From Maribacter sp044594925 (GTDB lineage Bacteria > Bacteroidota > Bacteroidia > Flavobacteriales > Flavobacteriaceae): DNA of 64,000 nucleotides. Positions 26,241-35,357 of the stretch are shown piece after piece (position 1 is the first letter of the stretch; every line of letters starts with the position of its first letter). Made by a program: the position numbers and the translations under genes. The notes below the pieces were generated by a model. It was not told where the DNA came from. It saw nothing but the letters and a program-made list of their open reading frames with translations, and did no database searches. The stretch spans positions 992,001-1,056,000 of the forward strand of contig NZ_CP138991.1 of assembly GCF_044594925.1 (NCBI RefSeq). The letters are read 5' to 3'.

Positions 26241-28217
26241 ATGGATTACGATAAATTTCAGGTAACGGACGAAATAAAGCTACAGCTTTATAAGGCAATG
26301 CTAAAACCTAGGTTGATAGAAGAAAAGATGCTGATACTACTTCGGCAGGGTAAAATCTCTAAATGGTTCAGTGGTGTTGGTCAAGAGGCTATATCCGTTG
26401 GCGTTTCCAGTGCTTTACATGATTCGGAATATATTTTACCGATGCATCGTAATTTAGGTGTCTTTACCACACGGAAAATTCCACTTTACCGACTTTTTGC
26501 GCAATGGCAAGGTAAGGCAAGCGGGTTTACCAATGGCAGGGACAGAAGTTTTCATTTTGGTACGCAGGAATATAGGATAGTTGGGATGATATCTCATTTG
26601 GGTCCACAACTAGGAGTGGCCGATGGTATTGCACTAGCTCACAAGCTCCGGAAGGAAAACAAGGTAACAGCAGTTTTTACGGGAGAAGGGGCTACGAGTG
26701 AAGGAGATTTTCACGAGGCCCTTAATGTTGCAGCGGTCTGGGGTTTACCGGTATTATTCTGTATTGAAAATAATGGTTATGGACTTTCCACTCCAACAGA
26801 CGAGCAATTCAGATGCGAACATCTAGCCGATAAAGGAGCAGGTTATGGCATGGAATCACATATCATCGATGGCAATAATATCCTAGAGGTTTATACTAAA
26901 GTAAATGCCCTTAGCGAAGCTATTCGTGCAAATCCACGACCCGTACTACTAGAGTTTAAAACTTTTAGAATGCGAGGTCATGAAGAGGCAAGCGGCACCA
27001 AATACGTACCAACAGAACTTATGGAGGCTTGGGCCAAAAGGGACCCCATAGCTAATTTTGCCGATTATCTAAAAGACAATAAGGTCTTGGACGATGTCTC
27101 GGAAAGTGAGCTGAGAATGGAAATCAGTAAGGAAATCGATACTAATTTACAACGGGCTTATGATGAAGAAGCTATTGTATTTAGTGAAAGTAAAGAATTA
27201 AATGATGTCTATTTAAATAATGATTTTAAGATAATTGAACCAACTATTCACACAAAGAATATACGTCTGGTAGATGCCATCTCCGATGGTCTTCGTGGCG
27301 CAATGGAAAAACATGAGAACTTGGTTATTATGGGGCAAGATGTTGCGGAGTACGGAGGTGTCTTTAAAATTACGGATGGTTTTGTGGACGCTTTCGGTAA
27401 GGAACGAGTTCGGAATACACCCATTTGTGAATCGGCAATTGTTTCCGCTGCCATGGGTCTTTCGATAAACGGAATGAAGGCTGTGATGGAAATGCAATTT
27501 GCTGATTTTGCCAGTAGCGGCTTTAATCCTATCGTAAATTACTTGGCAAAAACACATTACAGATGGGGCGAGAAGGCCGATGTTGTGATTAGAATGCCCT
27601 GTGGTGGTGGCGTTGCGGCGGGTCCTTTTCATTCACAGACCAATGAGGCGTGGTTTACCAAAACCCCAGGGTTAAAAGTAGTCTATCCTGCATTTCCTTC
27701 GGATGCTAAAGGATTACTGGCTACTGCTATTGAAGACCCCAATCCCGTACTGTTCTTTGAACATAAGGGGCTATACAGAAGTGTATATCAAGATGTACCC
27801 ACCAATTATTATACAATTCCGTTCGGGGAAGCCTGTTTGCTACGCGAGGGAGATGCTATTACTATAGTTAGTTATGGTGCCGGAGTACACTGGGCTTTAG
27901 AGACTTTGGATATTCATAAGCAGGTCAAAGCCGACCTTCTAGATTTAAGGACTTTAGCGCCCTTGGATATGGAAAGTATCTACAAATCGGTTAGAAAGAC
28001 GGGAAAATTAATCATACTACAAGAAGATAGTGGCTTTGGAGGAATTGCCAGCGATATCTCCAGTTTGGTGATGGAAACTTGTTTTGAATACTTGGACGGA
28101 CCCATAAAGAGAGTCGCCAGTATGGAAACACCTATTCCTTTTAATGCAGAGCTTGAACGTAATTATCTGGCCAAATCAAAATTTGAGGAGGCTTTGTTGA
28201 CCTTACTAGCTTACTAG
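26241..28217 (+). CDS. 2-oxoacid dehydrogenase E1, fused alpha and beta subunits
   Basis: In this 658-aa protein residues ~1-330 are E1-alpha, with the thiamine diphosphate motif 'GEGATSEGDFHEALN...NNGYG' and 'RMRGHEEASGTKYVP'. Residues ~340-658 are E1-beta with 'DGLRGAMEKHENLVIMGQDVAEYGG', 'NTPICESAIVSAAMG' and 'LLDLRTLAPLDMESI'. E1 decarboxylates a 2-oxoacid and transfers the acyl group to E2 lipoate. Sequence style is closest to branched-chain 2-oxoacid or pyruvate E1. The fusion into one chain is a known Bacteroidota arrangement. No E2 or E3 gene is adjacent. Confidence 0.92.
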   Translation: MDYDKFQVTDEIKLQLYKAMLKPRLIEEKMLILLRQGKISKWFSGVGQEAISVGVSSALHDSEYILPMHRNLGVFTTRKIPLYRLFAQWQGKASGFTNGRDRSFHFGTQEYRIVGMISHLGPQLGVADGIALAHKLRKENKVTAVFTGEGATSEGDFHEALNVAAVWGLPVLFCIENNGYGLSTPTDEQFRCEHLADKGAGYGMESHIIDGNNILEVYTKVNALSEAIRANPRPVLLEFKTFRMRGHEEASGTKYVPTELMEAWAKRDPIANFADYLKDNKVLDDVSESELRMEISKEIDTNLQRAYDEEAIVFSESKELNDVYLNNDFKIIEPTIHTKNIRLVDAISDGLRGAMEKHENLVIMGQDVAEYGGVFKITDGFVDAFGKERVRNTPICESAIVSAAMGLSINGMKAVMEMQFADFASSGFNPIVNYLAKTHYRWGEKADVVIRMPCGGGVAAGPFHSQTNEAWFTKTPGLKVVYPAFPSDAKGLLATAIEDPNPVLFFEHKGLYRSVYQDVPTNYYTIPFGEACLLREGDAITIVSYGAGVHWALETLDIHKQVKADLLDLRTLAPLDMESIYKSVRKTGKLIILQEDSGFGGIASDISSLVMETCFEYLDGPIKRVASMETPIPFNAELERNYLAKSKFEEALLTLLAY

Positions 28218-28364
28218 CGAATCCGTTAACATCCTTACGATTAAAGTCAATAGTACATCCAGATTTTCGGAATCTTTGTGCACATTAATAATAGATTAGC
28301 CTTTGGATACATCCGACTAGGGAATATAAACGTATATAAAGCTAACCGTAAATCTAAATAAGTT

Positions 28365-28847
28365 ATGAGAAAAATACTATTGCTTTTAGGAGTAAGTGTA
28401 TTCATGTTGGCTTCTTGCTCCGTTTCTAAAGATGCAAGAGGGAAAAGAAATCTTTTAAGTGGTTCATGGACATTGGATAATGTCTCTTTCGCGAACAATA
28501 CCGGTAACTTCAAAGCCACCTTGTTCAATGATGTAGAAGACATCTGTTTAGAAGGTAGCGATTGGTTCTTCCGCGATAATAATAGTACTGGGCGTTATAC
28601 GATAACCCCATCCACGCTATGTAATGGCGGAGACCGTTTTATCAGATGGTCCGTAGTGGAGCGTGAAGAAAACTATTCAAGTCAATTACAATTTAAATTT
28701 ATAGATGAGAAACGTAAGGATATTTCCGGCGGACTCGGATATCGTTTAAATATTGAAAATCTGACCGAACAGGCCATGCAGCTCAAGTCCAACGTAATGG
28801 TAGATGGTGAAACAGTCACCGTGGTGTACGATTTTACAAGAAAATAA
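28365..28847 (+). CDS. Lipocalin-like lipoprotein
   Basis: This 160-aa lipoprotein (MRKILLLLGVSVFMLASC, Cys 18) has a mature part beginning 'NLLSGSWTLDNVSF' as in bacterial lipocalin-like domains, with 'FFRDNNSTGRYTI' and 'LKSNVMVDGETVTVVYDFTRK' strands. No ligand can be assigned. It is 26 bases upstream of the OmpA-family lipoprotein gene in the same direction, a pairing that suggests an envelope-stress or peptidoglycan-associated unit (inference). Confidence 0.75.
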   Translation: MRKILLLLGVSVFMLASCSVSKDARGKRNLLSGSWTLDNVSFANNTGNFKATLFNDVEDICLEGSDWFFRDNNSTGRYTITPSTLCNGGDRFIRWSVVEREENYSSQLQFKFIDEKRKDISGGLGYRLNIENLTEQAMQLKSNVMVDGETVTVVYDFTRK

Positions 28848-28873
28848 TATAAACCTACTTTAAACTAGAAATA

Positions 28874-29572
28874 ATGAGAAGAAGTATTTTAAAAAGAAGT
28901 GCCAGTATGGTCATCACCTTAGCTTTAGTGCTAAGTTGTAGTACCGTTAAAAACGCAAATAAAACACAAAAAGGTGCGGCTATAGGAGCTGCAGGAGGTG
29001 CGGTCATAGGTGGTGTTCTAGGAAATAATATCGGTAACGGAAATAACACCGCCCTGGGAGCCATTTTAGGTGCTGCAATAGGTGGTGCCGCTGGTGGTTA
29101 TATCGGTAACCGAATGGACAGACAAGCGGAACGTATAGAAGAGGAGATACCAGGAGCGGAGGTAAAGCGTGTTGGAGAAGGTATTAATGTTACTTTCAAT
29201 GAAGATGCCGGTGTTTATTTTGATACGAATAAGTCTAATGTTAAAGGTACTTCCGCAACAACATTGGATAAATTAGCAGGAATTTTTAAGGAGTATCCAA
29301 ATTCAAATGTTTTGGTAGAAGGCCATACCGATAGTGCAGGACCGGAAGACTATAACATGAACCTTTCTAAACAACGCGCGGAATCGGTTACCACTTATTT
29401 GGTCGAAAAAGGAATTGCTGCTAATAGGTTTTCTACCAAATGGTATGGAGAATTACAACCTGTTGGTGATAATACCACAAACGATGGTAAAGCCAAAAAT
29501 AGGCGAGTGGAGCTAGCAATTGTCGCTAGTGAAGAACTAAAGGAAGAGGCGGTTGAACAGACAAAACAATAA
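28874..29572 (+). CDS. OmpA-family lipoprotein with glycine-zipper
   Basis: This 232-aa protein has a lipoprotein signal ending 'LVLSC' (near Cys 22). Residues ~35-80 form a glycine zipper ('GAAIGAAGGAVIGGVLGNNIGNGNNTALGAILGAAIGGAAGGYIGN', here abbreviated as G-x3-G repeats). The C-terminal OmpA peptidoglycan-binding domain has 'VLVEGHTDSAG' and 'NLSKQRAESVTTYLVEKG...NRRVELAI', including the Asp and Arg that bind diaminopimelate. It should tether the outer membrane to peptidoglycan. A terminator follows. Confidence 0.92.
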   Translation: MRRSILKRSASMVITLALVLSCSTVKNANKTQKGAAIGAAGGAVIGGVLGNNIGNGNNTALGAILGAAIGGAAGGYIGNRMDRQAERIEEEIPGAEVKRVGEGINVTFNEDAGVYFDTNKSNVKGTSATTLDKLAGIFKEYPNSNVLVEGHTDSAGPEDYNMNLSKQRAESVTTYLVEKGIAANRFSTKWYGELQPVGDNTTNDGKAKNRRVELAIVASEELKEEAVEQTKQ

Positions 29573-29595
29573 TTTTTACACATACCGTTAATTAA

Positions 29596-29622
29596 ATCCT
29601 CGCAGTAGCGGGGATTTTTTTT
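29596..29622 (+). terminator. Intrinsic terminator after the OmpA-family gene
   Basis: ATCCTCGC (29596-29603), loop AGTA, GCGGGGAT (29608-29615; one G-T pair) followed by seven or more T residues. Confidence 0.88.
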
Positions 29623-29644
29623 GGAAAGATGTTATTTTCACGTA

Positions 29645-30766
29645 GTGAAGGAATATGATGTTGTTATCGTGGGTGGTGGATTAGCTGGGCTTACTTCCGC
29701 TATTGCCCTATCCAAAGAAGGCTTTGATGTATTGGTCTTTGAGCCGAATAAGTACCCCCATCACAAAGTATGTGGAGAATATGTTTCGAATGAAGTGGTG
29801 CCCTATTTAGAATCGCTCGGAGTGGCATTGGACAAGGCGGGTGCCGTGCCCATTACCGATTTTCAAATAAGCGCGGTTGATGGTCGTTTTGCAGAGGCGA
29901 AACTTCCTTTGGGAGGCATTGGGATCAGCAGGTATGCGCTAGACCATACGCTCTACAAAAGAGCGCTAGAAGTAGGGGTGAACTTCATTTTTTCTAAGGT
30001 TTCCAGTATTAATTTCCAGAATGATGCATTCCAAGTAAACACGGCATCGGAGGTTTATAAGGCCTTCATCGTAATTGGTGCCTATGGCAAACGGGATGCA
30101 TTGGATAAAACCTTAAATAGGAACTTTAGTTTTCAAAAACACGCTTGGTTAGCGGTAAAGGCCCATTATAAGTCTCCTGATTTCTCGGATAACTTAGTTG
30201 CCTTACATAACTTCCCTGGCGGTTATGGCGGACTCTCCAAAACCGAGAGCGGTGCTGTGAATTTCTGTTATTTGGCACACTACGATTCCTTTAAGAAGTA
30301 TCCGAACATTGACGATTTTAATCAAAAGATTGTTGCGCAGAACAAAAATTTAGATAGCTTTTTCAAGGTATCGGAACCCTTGTTCGAAAAGCCTTTGACC
30401 ATAGCACAAATCGCCTTTGAAAGGAAAGAACCGGTAGTGAACCATATTTTAATGTGTGGGGATACGGCAGGTCTTATACACCCCTTGTGCGGAAATGGAA
30501 TGGCCATGGCCATTCACAGTGCCAAGCTGGCATCGGACTGTATCGTTACTTATTTGGAAAGTAAAAGTAAAGACCGAAGCAAATTGGAAAAGGATTATCA
30601 AAAACGCTGGCATACAACTTTTAGCAAAAGACTCTGGTACGGACGTAAATTACAACAGGTATTATTACATAAAAAGTGGGTCAATAGCGGTGTAGGATTA
30701 GCAGCTTCCTCTGGAAAAATCCTTCGTTACATAATTCGCAAAACACATGGTAAACCAATCGTATAA
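29645..30766 (+). CDS. FAD-dependent oxidoreductase (geranylgeranyl reductase/monooxygenase-like) of the type III PKS operon
   Basis: This protein is read from GTG 29645 ('MKEYDVVIVGGGLAGLTSA'); a TTG at 29621 lies in the terminator T-run and is unlikely. The product is 373 aa. It has the FAD Rossmann motif GGGLAGLTSA, 'HKVCGEYVS' after the first motif and the second FAD motif 'MCGDTAGLIHPLCGNGMAMAIHSAKLA', as in geranylgeranyl-reductase/halogenase-type flavoproteins. A tailoring role such as hydroxylation, desaturation or reduction of the polyketide product is likely. The stop codon overlaps the methyltransferase ATG by one base. First gene of an eight-gene operon. Confidence 0.85.
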   Translation: MKEYDVVIVGGGLAGLTSAIALSKEGFDVLVFEPNKYPHHKVCGEYVSNEVVPYLESLGVALDKAGAVPITDFQISAVDGRFAEAKLPLGGIGISRYALDHTLYKRALEVGVNFIFSKVSSINFQNDAFQVNTASEVYKAFIVIGAYGKRDALDKTLNRNFSFQKHAWLAVKAHYKSPDFSDNLVALHNFPGGYGGLSKTESGAVNFCYLAHYDSFKKYPNIDDFNQKIVAQNKNLDSFFKVSEPLFEKPLTIAQIAFERKEPVVNHILMCGDTAGLIHPLCGNGMAMAIHSAKLASDCIVTYLESKSKDRSKLEKDYQKRWHTTFSKRLWYGRKLQQVLLHKKWVNSGVGLAASSGKILRYIIRKTHGKPIV

Positions 30767-31479
30767 TGGTGAATTTTAAGCATAGAAGTGAGCAAGAAGA
30801 AATCATGGATAACTATGATGGGAGCAAAGAAACACTAAAAATAGTCCTAGACGATATTACGCGAGTGAATAAAATTCTTGGGGGTAATACAATTACGGTA
30901 GATGCCGTATTTAGGCTAATAGAAGAGAATCCTAAAGAATCGTATACGATTTTAGATATGGGGTGTGCGGACGGAAACATGCTTCGACTACTTGCGGATA
31001 GTGCCAAAAAGCAAAATAGAAAGTTTCGTTTGATAGGAGTAGACCTTAATGGGGATGCCTTGGATATCGCTCGGGAAGCATCTAAGGATTATCCAGAGAT
31101 AACCTATTACGAAAAGAATATTCTAAGTGATGATTTCTCCAACCTTGAGGTAGATATTATAATTACGACGTTGACCATGCATCATTTCAAAGATGCGGAC
31201 ATTCTAACATTTATGCGTCAATTTATAAAATTGTCTTCCATAGGGATTGTGATAAACGATTTACAGAGAAGCAGACTTGCGTATTATTTGTTCCAAATAT
31301 TTAGCCTTATTTTTATTAAAACAAAAGTTGCTAAGATAGATGGTCTTATTTCTATAAGTAAAGGTTTTAGAAAACAGGACCTAGAAGCGTTTGCAAATAC
31401 CTTGAAAGGAGTGTCACACGCCATAAAATGGAAATGGGCCTTTAGATATGTATGGGTACTGCGTAAAAAGCGACTATAA
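30766..31479 (+). CDS. SAM-dependent methyltransferase of the type III PKS operon
   Basis: This 237-aa class I methyltransferase has motif I 'ILDMGCADGNML', the acidic end of strand 2 'LIGVDLNGDALDIA', and motif IV region 'VDIIITTLTMHHFKD'. It probably methylates a phenolic or pyrone oxygen, or a ring carbon, of the type III PKS product; the atom is not predictable. It is translationally coupled to the oxidoreductase gene, and its stop is directly followed by the PKS start. A perfect 12-bp palindrome copy lies in its coding sequence ('ESYTI'). Confidence 0.85.
   Translation: MVNFKHRSEQEEIMDNYDGSKETLKIVLDDITRVNKILGGNTITVDAVFRLIEENPKESYTILDMGCADGNMLRLLADSAKKQNRKFRLIGVDLNGDALDIAREASKDYPEITYYEKNILSDDFSNLEVDIIITTLTMHHFKDADILTFMRQFIKLSSIGIVINDLQRSRLAYYLFQIFSLIFIKTKVAKIDGLISISKGFRKQDLEAFANTLKGVSHAIKWKWAFRYVWVLRKKRL
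30939..30950. repeat. 12-bp palindrome ATCGTATACGAT (copy 4)
   Basis: A perfect copy inside the methyltransferase gene, in context GAATCGTATACGATTT. Confidence 0.8.
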
Positions 31480-32541
31480 ATGCCTATGAACGATACAAGA
31501 ATAGTCGCGGTAGCAAAAGAACTGCCAGAACATTGCCGCGAGACAAAAGATATTATTCCTTACGTGGATTTTTGGTTGCAGGGCCAAGAGGAACGCTTTA
31601 GGCGTAAAGTGGTTAAGATTTTCGAGGGTGCTGCGGTGGACAAGCGTTATGGTATTATGCCCATTGAAGAAGTGTTCTTGGCCTCTTCTTTTGAGGAGAA
31701 AAATGCGATTTATGCAAGGGAATCTAAGAAACTGGGTAGAAAAGTACTAGAAAAGGCCCTAAAAAAGGCAGATTGGGCGCCAGGCTCCTTAGACTACATT
31801 ATCACCGTAAGTTGTACCGGTATCATGATTCCCTCCTTGGATGCTTATCTTATAAACGAGCTTAATCTAAGGCAGGATATTGTACGGCTGCCAGTAACCG
31901 AAATGGGCTGTGCTGCAGGAGTATCCGGTATTATCTATGCAAACAATTTTCTTAAGGCGAATCCGGACAAGCGCATAGCGGTGGTCTCTGTTGAAAGTCC
32001 AACAGCGACTTTTCAACTTACCGATTATTCTATGGCCAACATGGTGAGTGCCGCTATCTTTGGTGATGGGGCCGCCTGTGTATTATTATCTTCGGAAACG
32101 CAGGCAAAAGGTCCGAGAATTATGGGCGAGGACATGTACCACTTTAGGGATGCAACGGAACTGATGGGTTTTGACCTTACGAACCACGGGTTAAAAATGA
32201 TTCTAGACCCTAAAGTTCCAGAAACGATTGCAAATCATTTTCCGGCTATTGTGCATCCTTTTTTAGAAAAGTATGGGAGCGCCATTGAAAACGTGGAGCA
32301 TTTAATTTTTCATCCCGGAGGAAAGAAAATAGTGCAGACCGTTGAGGAACTTTTTGGAAAGTTAGGTAAGAATATAAACGATACTAGGGCCGTATTACAA
32401 TTATACGGGAATATGAGTAGTGCTACAGTATTATACGTGTTAGAACGTTTTATGGAAAAGGATATAAAAGAAGGCGAGCAGGGTTTAATTTTGAGTTTTG
32501 GACCAGGTTTTTCTGCACAACGCGTATTATTGGAATGGTAA
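31480..32541 (+). CDS. Type III polyketide synthase (chalcone synthase-like)
   Basis: This 353-aa protein has the catalytic triad: Cys144 in 'EMGCAAGVSG', His278 in 'FHPGGKKIV' and Asn311 in 'YGNMSSATVLYVLE'. ATG 31486 is an alternative start two codons in. Type III PKSs extend an acyl starter with malonyl-CoA and cyclise it, giving pyrones, resorcinols or phloroglucinols. The neighbouring ACP, ketosynthase, dehydratase and enoyl-reductase-like genes suggest a fatty or otherwise unusual acyl starter, comparable in logic to alkylresorcinol clusters. The product cannot be predicted. Confidence 0.95.
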   Translation: MPMNDTRIVAVAKELPEHCRETKDIIPYVDFWLQGQEERFRRKVVKIFEGAAVDKRYGIMPIEEVFLASSFEEKNAIYARESKKLGRKVLEKALKKADWAPGSLDYIITVSCTGIMIPSLDAYLINELNLRQDIVRLPVTEMGCAAGVSGIIYANNFLKANPDKRIAVVSVESPTATFQLTDYSMANMVSAAIFGDGAACVLLSSETQAKGPRIMGEDMYHFRDATELMGFDLTNHGLKMILDPKVPETIANHFPAIVHPFLEKYGSAIENVEHLIFHPGGKKIVQTVEELFGKLGKNINDTRAVLQLYGNMSSATVLYVLERFMEKDIKEGEQGLILSFGPGFSAQRVLLEW

Positions 32542-32554
32542 TATCATAAGTGAA

Positions 32555-33334
32555 ATGGAAAAGAATTGGGCTTTAGTATTAGGAGGTAGTAATGGCTTGG
32601 GTTTGGCAACAGCGACTAAATTGGCCAAACACGGCTTTCATATTGTAATTGTTCATCGGGATAGACGTTCGGAGATGGATACCATTGAAGCTAATTTTGA
32701 GGTAATGAGGACCATGGGTGTACAAGTAAAAACCTTTAACGCCGATGCTTTAAGTCCAATTAGGCAAAAGGAGCTCGTAAAGGAAATCAAAACGATGCTT
32801 CCGGAAGGTCATCACATAAAAGTCTTGGTTCATAGTATTGCTAAAGGAAGTTTAAAACCCATGCATCCCAAGGAAGGAGCGCCATTGTCCAATCAAGATA
32901 TAAAAATCACTTTTGAGGCCATGGCGCTAAGTTTATATGAATGGACAAGACTTTTAGTGGACGAGAATCTTTTTGCTGCTGATTCTCGAATAATTTCGTT
33001 CACAAGTGAAGGAAACACGAGGGCCTTACCCAATTATGGGGCAGTTTCTGTAGCAAAAGTAGCCTTAGAAGCCCTTACACGTAATATGGCCTTAGAATTC
33101 GCTCCTTTGGGTATAAAGGCAAATTGCATTCAGGCTGGTGTTACCCTCACCAAGTCCTTTCAGATGATTCCCGGTCAGGACCAAATAAAAGAACACGCTT
33201 TAAAGCGTAATCCAAACGGCAGGCTGACAACGCCCGAAGATATAGCCAATGCAGCTTATTTGTTGACTAGGGATGAGGCCAAATGGATTACCGGCACTGT
33301 AATTAAGGTGGACGGGGGAGAAAGTTTACGATAA
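32555..33334 (+). CDS. Enoyl-ACP reductase-like SDR
   Basis: This protein is read from ATG 32555 ('MEKNWALVLGGSNGLGLA'), 13 bases after the PKS stop; the longer frame from 32498 would overlap the PKS gene. The product is 259 aa. It has the SDR nucleotide motif GGSNGLG and a catalytic pair Tyr161-x6-Lys168 ('YGAVSVAK'). Y-x6-K is the FabI/FabL enoyl-reductase spacing, whereas FabG ketoreductases have Y-x3-K. A role in reducing the starter chain fits the adjacent dehydratase, ketosynthase and ACP. No dedicated ketoreductase is present, so housekeeping FabG may be shared. Confidence 0.82.
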   Translation: MEKNWALVLGGSNGLGLATATKLAKHGFHIVIVHRDRRSEMDTIEANFEVMRTMGVQVKTFNADALSPIRQKELVKEIKTMLPEGHHIKVLVHSIAKGSLKPMHPKEGAPLSNQDIKITFEAMALSLYEWTRLLVDENLFAADSRIISFTSEGNTRALPNYGAVSVAKVALEALTRNMALEFAPLGIKANCIQAGVTLTKSFQMIPGQDQIKEHALKRNPNGRLTTPEDIANAAYLLTRDEAKWITGTVIKVDGGESLR

Positions 33335-33343
33335 CTTAGTTTA

Positions 33344-33799
33344 ATGATTATGAGTTTTGAGCATATTCTAAATAGTTTACCCTACGCAGCTCCATTTTTA
33401 TTTGTGAATGGTCTAAACCGTTTGGATGATGATGGTGTTGAAGGGCATTTTACATTTGAACCGGAAATGGATTTTTATAAGGGTCACTTCAAGGGGGACC
33501 CGGTTACTCCAGGGGTTATTCTAACGGAATGCTGCGCACAAATTGGCCTCGTCTGTTTAGGATTACACCTATTGAGCAAGGAGAACGTGGTATTGGATAG
33601 AGCAGGGATAGGCTTCAGTAGTTCAGAAATGGAGTTTCTTAAGCCAGTATTCCCGGGAGAAAAAGTAACCGTCATTTCAAAAAAAAACTACTTCCGTTTT
33701 CATAAACTAAAGTGCGAAGTAAAAATGCACGATACCAAAGGAGACTTGGTATGCAAAGGAATTCTGGCCGGTATGTTAACTAACGATACGGATGGGTAG
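33344..33799 (+). CDS. FabZ/FabA-like 3-hydroxyacyl-ACP dehydratase
   Basis: This 151-aa hot-dog-fold protein contains 'YKGHFKGDPVTPGVILTE': the catalytic His48 and Glu62 match the H...E pair of FabZ. An alternative start is ATG 33350. It should dehydrate a 3-hydroxyacyl-ACP during starter formation. It lies 9 bases after the SDR gene and overlaps the ketosynthase gene by 8 bases. The Glu (rather than Asp) points to FabZ-like, non-isomerising chemistry. Confidence 0.88.
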   Translation: MIMSFEHILNSLPYAAPFLFVNGLNRLDDDGVEGHFTFEPEMDFYKGHFKGDPVTPGVILTECCAQIGLVCLGLHLLSKENVVLDRAGIGFSSSEMEFLKPVFPGEKVTVISKKNYFRFHKLKCEVKMHDTKGDLVCKGILAGMLTNDTDG

Positions 33800-35072
33800 A
33801 CGCGTCGTTATAACAGGATTAGGCGTGTGTGCACCCAACGGTGTAGGTCTTGAAAACTTCAAGGAGGCTCTGCATGTGGGCAAAAGTGGCATCCGTCATC
33901 AATCAAAGTTAGAAGAACTTAACTTTAGCTGTCAAATCGCTGGAGCACCATTAATTAAAGATAATCTCTTAAACCAATACTTTACACCCTTACAGTTGCG
34001 AGGATTGAACGCTTCAGGTCTAGTTTTTGGGGTTATTGCGGGTACGGACGCTTGGAAGGATGCGGGATTGGAAAAGAATACGGCAGACGAACCCTACTGG
34101 GATTATGGGGTGCTGTTCGGTACGGGAATTCTCGGTGTAGATAAATTACGGGAATCCATTCATAGGGTAGACGATAAGAATGTGAGGCGGGTAGGAAGTA
34201 CCACGGTGGTACAGACCATGGCTAGCGGCATTAGCGCATATCTCGGTGGGATTTTAGGATGCGGCAATCAAGTGACCACCAATTCCTCGGCCTGTACAAC
34301 GGGAACAGAAGGGGTTTTAATGGCTTACGAGCGTATTTCCCAAGGAAAAGCGGAAGTAATGCTTACGGGCAGCTGCAGTGATAGCGGACCCTACGTTTGG
34401 GGCGGATTTGACGCCATGCGCATACTTCCCAGAAATTATAATGATAATCCTGCGAGTGCCAGCAGACCCATGAGCGCATCGGCCAAGGGCTTTGTTCCGG
34501 GAAGTGGGGCAGGAGCTTTGGTGTTGGAATCCCTAGAAAGTGCAAAAAAACGAGGTGCTAAAATTTATGCAGAGGTTTTAGGCGGTGAGATAAATAGCGG
34601 TGGACAACGTGGAGAAGGTTCCATGACCGCACCCAACAGTATGGCCGTTCAGCGCTGTATTGAAAATGCAGTTGCCAATGCAGGTATAACTGCGGATGCT
34701 ATCGATGTTATCAATGGACACCTGACCGCAACTACAAAAGATGCCTTAGAAGTTACCAATTGGAGCACCGCTCTGGACCGTGGCGATGCTGATTTTCCCT
34801 ACATCAACTCCTTTAAAGGAATGATAGGGCATTGTTTAGCCGCTGCGGGGAGTATTGAATGTGTTGCTGCAGTGCTGCAGTTTGAAGAAGCTTGTGTATT
34901 TGGAAATATCAACTGTGAAGATTTGAACCCGGCGATCACTTCGGTTGTTTCAGCACATAAAATACCTCAAAAAACCATTCCCTATCCACCTAAAATGATT
35001 GCCAAGGCCAGTTTTGGTTTTGGAGATGTAAATGCTTGTGTTATTTTTAAGGCTTTTAACGACGAACCCTAA
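33792..35072 (+). CDS. Beta-ketoacyl-ACP synthase (FabF-like)
   Basis: This 426-aa condensing enzyme has an intact Cys-His-His triad: Cys168 in 'NSSACTTGTEG', His310 in 'INGHLTATTKDALE' and His347 in 'GMIGHCLAAAGSIE'. It is a decarboxylating elongation KS, so it can extend rather than only prime. With the ACP, dehydratase and reductase downstream and upstream it forms a minimal type II FAS-like set serving the type III PKS. Several insertions relative to FabF ('LRESIHRVDDKNVRR') suggest a specialised KS rather than housekeeping. Confidence 0.92.
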   Translation: MGRRVVITGLGVCAPNGVGLENFKEALHVGKSGIRHQSKLEELNFSCQIAGAPLIKDNLLNQYFTPLQLRGLNASGLVFGVIAGTDAWKDAGLEKNTADEPYWDYGVLFGTGILGVDKLRESIHRVDDKNVRRVGSTTVVQTMASGISAYLGGILGCGNQVTTNSSACTTGTEGVLMAYERISQGKAEVMLTGSCSDSGPYVWGGFDAMRILPRNYNDNPASASRPMSASAKGFVPGSGAGALVLESLESAKKRGAKIYAEVLGGEINSGGQRGEGSMTAPNSMAVQRCIENAVANAGITADAIDVINGHLTATTKDALEVTNWSTALDRGDADFPYINSFKGMIGHCLAAAGSIECVAAVLQFEEACVFGNINCEDLNPAITSVVSAHKIPQKTIPYPPKMIAKASFGFGDVNACVIFKAFNDEP

Positions 35073-35096
35073 AAGAACTACTCTTAGAATTAGCCT

Positions 35097-35351
35097 ATGC
35101 AAGAAGAAGATAAGTATACTTCCTTAAAGAATATTGTAAAAATATACCTTCCTGAAGACGTTAGTGTTGAAGCTATTAAACCGGAAAGCAATTTCATTTC
35201 AGAACTCAATATCAATTCGGCCAATTTGGTTGACATTGTACTAGATGTCGAAGACGCTTTTGATATTCGGTTAGAAAATGAAGATATGGACCAAATGCAG
35301 ACGGTAAAGGATGCCTTGGCAATTATCGACAAGAAGCTGGCTGATAAATAA
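35097..35351 (+). CDS. Acyl carrier protein
   Basis: This 84-aa acidic helical protein has the attachment serine Ser41 in 'LNINSANLVDIVLDVEDAF'; the usual D-S-L is replaced by N-S-A, and the surrounding helix II pattern is normal. It carries the chain for the cluster's KS, dehydratase and reductase. It lies 24 bases downstream of the KS and 6 bases upstream of the membrane protein gene, the probable end of the operon. Confidence 0.9.
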   Translation: MQEEDKYTSLKNIVKIYLPEDVSVEAIKPESNFISELNINSANLVDIVLDVEDAFDIRLENEDMDQMQTVKDALAIIDKKLADK

Positions 35352-35357
35352 ACGGTA

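Noticed and set aside
29621..29644. TTG start for the FAD oxidoreductase gene
   Set aside because: It lies in the T-run of the preceding terminator, and homology begins at the GTG at 29645.
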